Source: an uncultured Ruminococcus sp.
Lineage (GTDB): Bacteria; Bacillota; Clostridia; Oscillospirales; Acutalibacteraceae
DNA length: 27,293 nt
Direction: 5' to 3'
NCBI GenBank assembly: GCA_946414115.1
Contig: CAMKNF010000008.1
Span: 1-27,293 of the forward strand
Positions 20,823-27,293 of the stretch are shown in pieces. How positions within the stretch are numbered: the stretch's first letter is position 1; each line of letters starts with the position of its first letter. The notes beneath the pieces were generated by a model. The model was not told where the DNA came from. It ran no database searches and worked only from the letters and a program-made list of their open reading frames with translations. The position numbers were made by a program, and so were the translations under genes.

Positions 20823-23201
20823 TTATTTCTTCTTCATACCCTTGTAGGAAGTATGCCAGATTTCCTTTGCGTACTCTACGATAGCACGGTCTGATGAGAA
20901 CTTGCCTGCGTTTGCAACGTTCATCAGGCACTTCTTACCAAATGCCTTTCTGTCTGCATAATCAGCGTTAGCCTTGATTTTTGCGTCAACATAAAGGGGA
21001 AGATCGTAAAGGAGGAAGTAGTGGTCGGCAACCTGCCAAGAAGTACCCTTGAGGAGTGCGTCGTGGAGCTCTCTGAAGCTTCCCTCGCCCTGTGCGCCGT
21101 CGTCGTCAAATGTGCCGTCGATAAGTGTATCGATAACTCTCTTGATTTCGGGGTTAGCGTCATAAAGAGCCTTGGGGTTGTATCCCTCTGCCTTAAGTCT
21201 TTCAATATCCTCAACTCTTGCACCGAAGATGTACTCGTTCTCTTCGCCTGCACACTCTGCGATTTCGATATTTGCACCGTCGTATGTGCCGAGTGTAACT
21301 GCACCGTTGAGCATAAATTTCATATTACCTGTACCGGAAGCCTCAAGACCTGCTGTTGAAGTCTGCTCTGAAATATCAGCGGCAACAACAATCTTCTCAG
21401 CATAAGATACGTTGTAGTTTGAAATGAAGTAAACCTGAAGGAGGTCCTTTGTATCGGGGTCGTTGTTTACAAGGTTTGCAATCTCGTTGATGTACTTGAT
21501 GATTGCCTTTGCTCTTGCGTAACCGGGAGCTGCCTTTGCACCGAAGATGAATGTTGTGGGAGTCCAGTTAGTGAGCTTCTTCTCCTTAAGTCTGAAGTAG
21601 ATTGTCATAATGGAGAAAGCGTTAAGGAGCTGTCTCTTGTACTCGTGAAGACGCTTAACCTGAACATCGTAGATAGAATCGGGGTTGATGTCAAAGCCAT
21701 CCATCTTCTTGATGTACTCGGCAAGCTGAACCTTCTTCTTCTTCTTGATGTTGTTGAACTTTGTGATTGTTCTTGCGTCCATACAGTCGTTGAGCTTTGA
21801 GATGAGTGAAAGGTCAATAAGCCACTCGTCAGAGCCAACCTTTTCTGTGATAAGAGCAGAAAGCTCGGGGTTGCAAAGACCTAACCAACGGCGCTGTGTG
21901 ATACCGTTTGTCTTGTTCTGGAATCTCTCGGGATAAACCTGATACCACTCCTTGAGAACGTCGTCCTTGAGGATTTCTGTGTGGAGCTGTGCAACACCGT
22001 TTACATAAGTTGCGGCATATGTTGCAAGTCTTGCCATATGAACAACGTTACCGTCGATAATGCGCATTTTTGCCTTCATATCCTCGGAAACGCCCTTTGC
22101 AGTAAGCTCTTCCTGACACTTGTTGGCAATAAGGCAGATGATGTGGTAAATTTCGGGGATAACCTGAGTCATAAGGTCAGCAGGCCACTTTTCAAGAGCC
22201 TCGCCTAAAACTGTGTGGTTAGTGTATGAGCATGTCTTTCTTGCAATTTCAAATGCTTCATCAAAGTTAAGACCCTCAGCCATAAGAAGTCTTACAAGCT
22301 CGGGAACGCAGGATACGGGGTGAGTATCGTTAAGCTGAATAGCGTTTTCCTTTGCAAAGAAGCTGAAATCGTTGCCGTGCTTTGCCTTGTAGCGGCGCAT
22401 AATGTCCTGAAGTGAAGCAGAACAGAAGAAATACTGCTGCTTTAAGCGGAGCACCTTGCCCTCGTACTTGTTATCGTTGGGATAAAGAACCTTTGAGATG
22501 TTCTCGGCGTCGTTCTTTTCCTTAACAGCCTTGTCGTACTGTGTGTCGTTGAAAGCAGTAAAGTCAAAATCGTTTACAGCTTCAGCCTGCCACAGACGAA
22601 GTGTGTTGATGTTGTCTGTCTTGCAGCCGATTACAGCCATATCGTAGGGAACAGCCTTAACAGTCTGATCCTTGAAGGAAACTGTTACAGCCTCGTCCTC
22701 TTTTCTGATGCACCAGGGGTCTTCAAATCTCTGCCAGTTGTCGGCAACTTCTACCTGATAGCCGTCCTCGATAAGCTGCTTGAAAAGACCGTATTTATAG
22801 CGGATGCCGTAGCCGTCAAGCGGAACTTCCTGTGTAGCGGCACTGTCGAGATAGCAAGCTGCGAGTCTGCCGAGACCGCCGTTACCGAGAGCTGCGTCGT
22901 CGATGTCCTCAAATACGTTAATGTCAACGCCCTTTTTCTTGAGCATTTTCTTAACGTCCTCGAGGATTCCGAGGCAGTAGAGGTTGTTGTACATCATTCT
23001 GCCCATAAGGAACTCAGCTGAGAAATAGTAAGCTCTGCGTTCGCTGTTGTGTTTAGCCTTACTCTTTGCCCAGTTGTCTGCAATTTCGCCCATAACAGCC
23101 TTGCCGAGAGAAAGATGAAGCTCGGAAGGAGTAAGCTCTTCAACCTTTTTGCAGTACATTGACTGTGCTGTGAGTTCAAGCTTTTCCATAATATTACCCA
23201 T
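20823..23201 (-). CDS. glgP: Glycogen/maltodextrin phosphorylase (GT35)
   Basis: This PLP enzyme releases glucose 1-phosphate from the non-reducing ends of alpha-1,4-glucans. The 792-aa length is normal. Landmarks are AALGNGGLGRLAACYLDS near the N-terminus, QLNDTHPV, NGITQRRWL, and the PLP loop EASGTGNMKFMLNGAVTLGT with the PLP lysine at K628, followed by DGANIE. The ATG at 23201 has GGAGG 8 nt upstream, overlapping the malQ 3' end; only 3 nt separate the genes, so translation is likely coupled. Together with MalQ and the GH13 enzyme it can degrade stored glycogen or imported maltodextrin. Confidence 0.97.
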   Translation of the reverse strand: MGNIMEKLELTAQSMYCKKVEELTPSELHLSLGKAVMGEIADNWAKSKAKHNSERRAYYFSAEFLMGRMMYNNLYCLGILEDVKKMLKKKGVDINVFEDIDDAALGNGGLGRLAACYLDSAATQEVPLDGYGIRYKYGLFKQLIEDGYQVEVADNWQRFEDPWCIRKEDEAVTVSFKDQTVKAVPYDMAVIGCKTDNINTLRLWQAEAVNDFDFTAFNDTQYDKAVKEKNDAENISKVLYPNDNKYEGKVLRLKQQYFFCSASLQDIMRRYKAKHGNDFSFFAKENAIQLNDTHPVSCVPELVRLLMAEGLNFDEAFEIARKTCSYTNHTVLGEALEKWPADLMTQVIPEIYHIICLIANKCQEELTAKGVSEDMKAKMRIIDGNVVHMARLATYAATYVNGVAQLHTEILKDDVLKEWYQVYPERFQNKTNGITQRRWLGLCNPELSALITEKVGSDEWLIDLSLISKLNDCMDARTITKFNNIKKKKKVQLAEYIKKMDGFDINPDSIYDVQVKRLHEYKRQLLNAFSIMTIYFRLKEKKLTNWTPTTFIFGAKAAPGYARAKAIIKYINEIANLVNNDPDTKDLLQVYFISNYNVSYAEKIVVAADISEQTSTAGLEASGTGNMKFMLNGAVTLGTYDGANIEIAECAGEENEYIFGARVEDIERLKAEGYNPKALYDANPEIKRVIDTLIDGTFDDDGAQGEGSFRELHDALLKGTSWQVADHYFLLYDLPLYVDAKIKANADYADRKAFGKKCLMNVANAGKFSSDRAIVEYAKEIWHTSYKGMKKK

Positions 23202-23204
23202 TGT

Positions 23205-24701
23205 TTAGTCCTCCAGTCGTCCGCTATTTACAGACATTGATTTTAATTTATCTGCAAGCTCTTCTGTGAGAGCATCGCTGTCAAGTCGCCATGTCCAGTT
23301 TCCGCCGAGAGTTGACGGAGTGTTCATTCTTGCGTCCTTGCCAAGACCTAAAATATCCTGCATAGGAACAATTGCCATTCCTGCCTTGCTTTCGTAAGCT
23401 GTGCGGATAAGTCCCCAGTTAAAGGGCTCGTCGTCAGCCATTTTGCAGTAGCTTCTTGCGTAGGCAACGTCGTCGGGATTAGCAGTTTCAACCCAGCCCA
23501 TAAGGGTGTCGTTGTCGTGAGTACCCGTATAAACTACGCAGTTTTCTGTATATTTATGCGGCAGATAGTCGTTTTCCTCGCCGCTGTCAAAAGCAAATTC
23601 AAGAACCTTCATTCCCGGATAGCCTGTCTGCTCCATAAGCTCGGTTACGTCGGGAGTAAGTGTTCCGAGATCCTCTGCAACAATGTCAATCTTGCCGAGA
23701 GCTTCTTCCATCATCTTAAAGAACTTGATTCTCGGCCCTACAACCCATTCGCCGTTGATTGCGTTCTCGGCAGGGTATGGGATTGAATAGTAGCTTGCAA
23801 AAGCTCTGAAGTGGTCAATTCTTGTAATGTCATACAGCTTTGAAGCCGCCTTGATGCGCTCAAACCACCACTCGTAATCTGTCTGCTCAAGGTAATCCCA
23901 GTCGTAGAGAGGGTTGCCCCAAAGCTGGCCTGTTTCGGAGAAGTAGTCAGGCGGACAGCCTGCAACTGCAATCGGGTCGCCGTCGTCATAGAGCTGGAAC
24001 AGCTCGGGATTTGCCCATGTGTCTGCGCTGTCCATTGCAACGTAGATTGGCATATCGCCCAAAATTTTGATTCCGAGACCGTTTACGTATGCACGGAAGG
24101 ACTCCCACTGCTCGTAGAACTTGAACTGAACGAACTTCCAGAAGTCAACCTCGTCCTTGAGCTTGCGCTCGTAACGCTTAACAGCCGCTTCCTCGTGCAT
24201 TTTGATTTCTTCATCGGGCCATTCTGTCCAGGAAACCATATTAAAGCTCTTTTTAACAGCCATATAAAGCGCATAATTTTTCAGCCATTTGCAGTTTTTG
24301 CGCTTGAATGACGAAAAAGCCTTCTGCTCGTCCTTGCTTAATTTTTTGAAGTTGTTGTAAGCAATTTTCAGAACTTCAAATCTGCTGTTGTAAATTTTTT
24401 CATAATCAACTTCGGCGCTGTTACTGCCCCAGTCAAAGCTTTCAATCTGCTCCTTGGTAACAAGACCTTCGTCGCAGAGAGTGTCGAGGTCAATCAGGTA
24501 GGGATTGCCTGCATAGGTTGAAAAGGACTGGTACGGTGAATCGCCGTAGCTTGTCGGACCAACGGGGAGAATCTGCCAAACTGTCTGACCTGCCTTTTTG
24601 AGAAAGTCAGCAAACTTGCGAGCCTCTTTGCCGATAGTGCCGATTCCGTAGGGGGACGGAAGCGAAGTAATCGAGAGAAGAATACCTGCGCTTCTAGCCA
24701 T
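23205..24701 (-). CDS. malQ: 4-alpha-glucanotransferase (amylomaltase, GH77)
   Basis: This enzyme transfers glucan chains between maltodextrins, producing longer chains for phosphorylase. The 498-aa protein starts ARSAGILLSITSLPSPYGIGTIG. Catalytic residues are D296 (RIDHFRAF), E343 (VAEDLGT) and D396 (GTHDNDT), almost the same numbers as T. aquaticus amylomaltase (D293/E340/D395). The ATG at 24701 follows GGAGTTGAT; the in-frame ATG at 24716 would overlap that SD. It is the first gene of malQ-glgP. Confidence 0.96.
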   Translation of the reverse strand: MARSAGILLSITSLPSPYGIGTIGKEARKFADFLKKAGQTVWQILPVGPTSYGDSPYQSFSTYAGNPYLIDLDTLCDEGLVTKEQIESFDWGSNSAEVDYEKIYNSRFEVLKIAYNNFKKLSKDEQKAFSSFKRKNCKWLKNYALYMAVKKSFNMVSWTEWPDEEIKMHEEAAVKRYERKLKDEVDFWKFVQFKFYEQWESFRAYVNGLGIKILGDMPIYVAMDSADTWANPELFQLYDDGDPIAVAGCPPDYFSETGQLWGNPLYDWDYLEQTDYEWWFERIKAASKLYDITRIDHFRAFASYYSIPYPAENAINGEWVVGPRIKFFKMMEEALGKIDIVAEDLGTLTPDVTELMEQTGYPGMKVLEFAFDSGEENDYLPHKYTENCVVYTGTHDNDTLMGWVETANPDDVAYARSYCKMADDEPFNWGLIRTAYESKAGMAIVPMQDILGLGKDARMNTPSTLGGNWTWRLDSDALTEELADKLKSMSVNSGRLED

Positions 24702-24806
24702 AAAAATCAACTCCATTCTGACGGATATTAAATTTTAAATTCTGCAAAGCCTGAGCACACTGCGTTTTGGGCGCAACATACCCCACAACTCCACAGTATC
24801 AATATA

Positions 24807-24835
24807 ATATTAGCACATAAACGTTTTTTTTACAA
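24807..24835 (-). promoter_or_regulatory. Promoter of malQ-glgP
   Basis: On the minus strand TTGTAA (24830-24835), a 17-nt spacer ending in TGC (extended -10) and TAATAT (24807-24812). The leader of about 100 nt has no recognised riboswitch. AACGTTTA near 24818-24825 is only half of a CcpA cre site, so catabolite control is not claimed. Confidence 0.6.
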
Positions 24836-24872
24836 GTTTTTTTTGGAATTCTTACTTTATTATTACTTTGTT

Positions 24873-25427
24873 TTACATTTGCTCGTAAATAATGTTTAAA
24901 ATAGTGAACAAAACCGCATCAGACGCCAATTTTCTGATGTAATTGCGAGCGTTGGCTCTGTTAGAGGCAAGGCTGAAATCAAGCTTTAATGCATAAGTTT
25001 TGTTTTTTGTACACACTCCGCAGTACACAAGACCGACGGGTTTTTCGGGAGTGCCGCCCGTCGGACCTGCAATTCCCGTTGTGCTGATTCCGATGTCGGC
25101 GCCCGAGAGCTTTTTCACGCCCTCTGCCATCTGGATTGCGGTTTCGGCAGAAACTGCGCCGAGCACGCTGAGAGTTTCCTCGCTTACGCCGAGAATTTTG
25201 TGCTTTATTTCGTTTGCATAGGAGCAGATTCCGCAGTCGAAAACCTCGCTTGAACCGCTCACACGAGTTATGCGTTCGCTTATTAATCCGCCGGTACAGC
25301 TTTCGGCGGTTGCAACCTTGAGCTTTTTTCTCATAAGTGTTTCAACAACATTTTCCTGCAATGTGTCGGCGTTTAAATTATTTTTTCGCAAAAGCTGAAT
25401 TATATCTGTTTCGGTCAGGGTAATCAT
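24873..25427 (-). CDS. pncC: Nicotinamide-nucleotide amidase (CinA C-terminal family)
   Basis: The enzyme deamidates NMN to nicotinate mononucleotide in pyridine nucleotide recycling. The 184-aa stand-alone CinA C-terminal domain has TAESCTGGLISERIT (active-site Ser), GAVSAETAIQMAEG, GISTTGIAGPTGGTPEKPVGLVYCG and a terminal RKLASDAVLFTI helix. The ATG at 25427 is 4 nt after GGATGTGAT; the in-frame GTG at 25436 lies inside that SD. The longer CinA with N-terminal MoaB-like domain is not present here. Confidence 0.94.
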   Translation of the reverse strand: MITLTETDIIQLLRKNNLNADTLQENVVETLMRKKLKVATAESCTGGLISERITRVSGSSEVFDCGICSYANEIKHKILGVSEETLSVLGAVSAETAIQMAEGVKKLSGADIGISTTGIAGPTGGTPEKPVGLVYCGVCTKNKTYALKLDFSLASNRANARNYIRKLASDAVLFTILNIIYEQM

Positions 25428-25488
25428 ATAAATCACATCCTTATTTTATTAAATTATGATTATATATTTATAGTCTAATCTGTATTTT

Positions 25489-25654
25489 CGTAGGGACACG
25501 GCGTGCCGTGTCCACACATAAATTGCAATGTAATTTATGTGACCGGGACGTCTGGGAAGCCGTCCCATACGGAAAGGTTTATTTTCCTCTATAACTATGG
25601 TTTTATCGGTAAAGTTTGATTGCCACTGTGGACACGGCACGCCGTGTCCCTACG
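25489..25654. repeat. REP-like hairpins C, D and C
   Basis: Hairpin C (25489-25513), then an AT hairpin CACATAAATT/AATTTATGTG (25515-25541), hairpin D (25545-25572; GGGACG...CGTCCC then ATACGG) and a second C in opposite orientation (25626-25654). The D-to-C spacer matches that at 3368-3420 closely. The gap 25437-25765 has no gene. Confidence 0.83.
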
Positions 25655-25731
25655 ACTGTAAACAAACGTTACCTATATATCAATCTATAATTCGGGCTGC
25701 AATTTTTTCCAAACAAACGGACTTTTCCACT

Positions 25732-25756
25732 CGATTTGCCAGCGGTGGCACACCGC
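25732..25756 (-). repeat. 25-bp covarying hairpin unit 9 nt after the lipoprotein stop
   Basis: On the plus strand CGATTTGCC, A, GCGGTG, GCA, CACCGC, identical to the unit at 3528-3552, with the same upstream ttttccact. In the sense of the lipoprotein transcript it starts 9 nt after TGA (25766-25768). The gap (cgaattaat) is a fragment of the AATTCCG-type repeat. Confidence 0.85.
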
Positions 25757-25765
25757 CGAATTAAT

Positions 25766-26500
25766 TCATTCTGTTGGGGCAGGAGCAGATGCAGCATAGG
25801 CTTCGTAGTCTGTCACATTCCACTCGTCCCTTAACTCGTCACTGACGGGGAAAACACGCAAAAGCATAACGCTTTTTTCACTGTCGGACTTGTTTTCCTG
25901 TGTACTCAGCGAAAAGATAAAGCCCTGATACCAGAACGAGCTGTTCGAGTCAAACGTTGTGCGGTAGAAAATGTCCTGCAAAACATCAAGACTGTCGGTC
26001 GGGAACTGGCAGACTGCCGCCGCCATAATTGCGGATTTCTTAAGAATTGCATCGCTGTTGTTTGTATCATCGTCCTGTGAAACGAAGTTCGACATTGTTG
26101 TTCCGCAGCCGATGTTCATAATTTTGCCCGTCTGCACCTCAACCGTTGCGGTAAAATTAGTATCGCTTTCGTCGTAGTAATAGTAGCGGATTTCAACGCC
26201 GTTTGAGTCGGTTTTTGTTTCTCCGTTTACCTTCCACTTTTCCTTATTAATTGCAAGAATTCCGTCTGTTCGTCTTGCAATTTCGTTGTACTTTTCGGTA
26301 AACTCGGAGAGCGTCAGCGTAAAGCGCATACCGTTTACGTTATCGCTTTCTTCAACGGCGTTTTCATTTTTTGCTGAAAATATCTGGTCGCCCGTTGCGA
26401 TTTTTTCGGGCTGTTCAACGTCTATTGATTTGTTATTGTCGGTACAGCCGCACAAGAGTACGGTTGAGATTATAAGTAAAGATATTAATAATTTTTTCAT
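25766..26500 (-). CDS. Lipoprotein of unknown function
   Basis: The 244-aa protein has a lipoprotein signal MKKLLISLLIISTVLLCGC, with lipobox LCGC and lipidated C19, and then an acidic, Asp/Asn/Ser-rich region before a folded domain (RFTLTLSEFTEKYNEIARRTDG onward). It is expected on the outer face of the membrane. I do not recognise the domain. The body lacks Cys pairs or a catalytic motif apart from one Cys (IGCGTT), and it ends SAPAPTE. Unusually, no SD is visible: the 35 nt before the ATG are a TTAATTGT repeat. It lies 74 nt after gyrA on the same strand. Confidence 0.82.
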   Translation of the reverse strand: MKKLLISLLIISTVLLCGCTDNNKSIDVEQPEKIATGDQIFSAKNENAVEESDNVNGMRFTLTLSEFTEKYNEIARRTDGILAINKEKWKVNGETKTDSNGVEIRYYYYDESDTNFTATVEVQTGKIMNIGCGTTMSNFVSQDDDTNNSDAILKKSAIMAAAVCQFPTDSLDVLQDIFYRTTFDSNSSFWYQGFIFSLSTQENKSDSEKSVMLLRVFPVSDELRDEWNVTDYEAYAASAPAPTE

Positions 26501-26504
26501 ATAT

Positions 26505-26538
26505 AATTGTTAATTGTACATTGTTAATTGTTAATTAT
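26505..26538. repeat. TTAATTGT-type short repeat before the lipoprotein start
   Basis: Iterations of attgttaattg (minus: aattaacaatgtacaattaac) fill the stretch immediately before the lipoprotein ATG, leaving no purine-rich SD. Similar short iterations flank other genes in the window, but with the different sequence AATTCCG. Confidence 0.65.
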
Positions 26539-26549
26539 TATAACGATTA

Positions 26550-26568
26550 GGGCGGATAAAATCCGCCC
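26550..26568 (-). terminator. Hairpin after gyrA
   Basis: GGGCGGAT (26550-26557) pairs with ATCCGCCC (26561-26568) around AAA, 6 nt after the gyrA stop. On the minus strand it is followed by TAATCGTT, so the U-run is poor. It is a weak terminator or a partial stop before the lipoprotein gene. Confidence 0.6.
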
Positions 26569-26574
26569 ATTGTT

Positions 26575-27248
26575 TTATTCTTTATTTTCTTCGGCTGTTG
26601 TTTCCTGCTCTACGGAATTATCCTGTGCAGTTTCTTCCGTTTCATTCTCGGTTTCGGAATTTTCTTCCTCTGCCTCGTGCGGCGCACGTGCGATTGTAAC
26701 AACCTTGTCGTCGCCGTTTACCTTCATAACGGTAACGCCCTTTGACGGACGTGAGCATACTCTGATTGACTCTGCGGCAATTCTGATGATTATGCCCTCC
26801 TGCGAGATGATGATAATATCGTCTTTGAGGTCAACAACCTTGATTGCGGCAACGTCGCCGTATTTTTCAACGTGGTAGTTTAAAAGTCCCTTACCGCCAC
26901 GGCTCTGAACACGGTAATCGTCGGGGCTTGAAAGTCTGCCGTAGCCTGTTTCGGAAACGGTCAGCACAAGTCCGCCCTCACGCACAACGCTCATTCCGAC
27001 AACGCAGTCGCCCTCGTTAAGCTTGAGAGCCTTTACACCTCTTGCCTGTCTGCCCATTTCACGGACGTCGGTTTCATTAAAGCGGATAGCAACACCCTTC
27101 TTGGTTGCAACAATAACCTGCTGATTGCCGTCGGTCATTCTAACCCACGCAAGCTCGTCACCCTCGTTGAGTTCGAGCGCAATAAGTCCGCCCTTACGTG
27201 CAGTGTTGTACGCATTGAGTGCGATACGCTTGATTATGCCCTGACGTG
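26575..27248 (-). CDS. gyrA: DNA gyrase subunit A, C-terminal part (5' end lost)
   Basis: About 223 residues of the beta-pinwheel C-terminal domain that wraps DNA are present. Repeated blades are visible (GIIKRIALNAYN, GVAIRFNETDVREMGRQARGVKALKLNEGD, GYGRLSSPDDYRVQSRGGKGLLNY, GIIIRIAAESIRVCSRPSKGVTVMKVNGDD). The GyrA-box variant QSRGGKG is seen rather than QRRGGKG, and this form is shared with Firmicutes. The tail is a long acidic, Glu/Thr/Asn-rich extension (EEENSETENETEETAQDNS onward). The N-terminal two thirds, with the catalytic Tyr, are absent. The frame stays open into the adapter, so the apparent upstream peptide MMVTGVQTCALPIS is artefact, not gyrase. Confidence 0.95.
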
Positions 27249-27293
27249 AGATCGGAAGAGCACACGTCTGAACTCCAGTCACCATCAAGTATC
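27249..27293 (+). other. Illumina TruSeq-type adapter contamination at contig end
   Basis: From 27249 the sequence starts AGATCGGAAGAGCACACG and continues as the known TruSeq adapter to 27282. It is followed by eight bases in the index position (CATCAAGT) and ATC, the start of the constant region after the index. This is not genomic DNA. Its reverse translation gives the well-known artefact peptide VTGVQTCALPIS. Confidence 0.98.

Noticed and set aside
24807..24835. CcpA cre site over the malQ promoter
   Set aside because: Only one half (AACGTTTA) fits; the other half is a plain A-tract.
27249..27288. N-terminal extension MMVTGVQTCALPIS on GyrA
   Set aside because: It is the translation of sequencing adapter.

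Overview
The window looks like one contig from a low-to-moderate-GC Gram-positive gut-type bacterium of the Clostridia (Oscillospiraceae/Ruminococcaceae-like). The evidence is the 16S fragment, strong SD sequences close to AAGGAGGTGAT, consensus sigma-A promoters, rubrerythrin and rubredoxin-type proteins, and the protein family variants. Genus cannot be fixed by eye. Both contig ends are technical breaks: the left end lies inside a 16S rRNA gene, and the last 45 bases (27249-27293) are Illumina adapter fused to a truncated gyrA.

Layout. 1-1340: 5' two thirds of a 16S gene on the minus strand, with its leader and a perfect -35/-10 promoter. 1531-2637: a six-helix membrane protein with a C-terminal zinc ribbon. 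2753-3152: a minus-strand tRNA operon (Met-Glu-Leu) with perfect consensus promoter and a 19-bp terminator stem. 3578-6873: a minus-strand operon of MIF-like tautomerase, YjbQ-family protein, D-Ala-D-Ala ligase and MurF. 6891-7999: a minus-strand HAD hydrolase and a small ORF, divergent from nth (endonuclease III). The two divergent promoters appear to share one palindromic -35. 9041-12246: zapA, a U32-family protein and dut, all minus. 12497-14365: a cytoplasmic GH13 enzyme. 14561-16018: a flavin reductase-rubredoxin fusion and rubrerythrin (oxygen/NO defence). 16287-20113: large single-chain PurL with terminator. 20254-20712: DUF5684-like membrane protein. 20754-24835: malQ-glgP operon. 24873-25427: pncC. 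25766-26500: lipoprotein. 26575-27248: gyrA 3' part.

Functional themes are cell-wall D-Ala-D-Ala synthesis and use (ddl, murF), storage or maltodextrin glucan turnover (GH13, malQ, glgP), oxidative stress (Hrb-like protein, rubrerythrin), and nucleotide/DNA housekeeping (dut, nth, purL, gyrA).

The most unusual content is in the intergenic DNA. Nearly every gap carries modules of a small set of hairpin repeats. One set has a GTAG-like foot next to a GC-rich hairpin and occurs in inverted pairs, as in REP/BIME elements mobilised by RAYT transposases. A second set is a 25-bp unit whose 6-bp stem changes on both sides at once around a constant GCA loop. It starts 0, 0 and 9 nt after the stop codons of three unrelated genes, always in the sense orientation. 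A roughly 255-bp MITE-like element with 28-bp terminal inverted repeats sits between nth and dut. No transposase, CRISPR array or defence system is visible.
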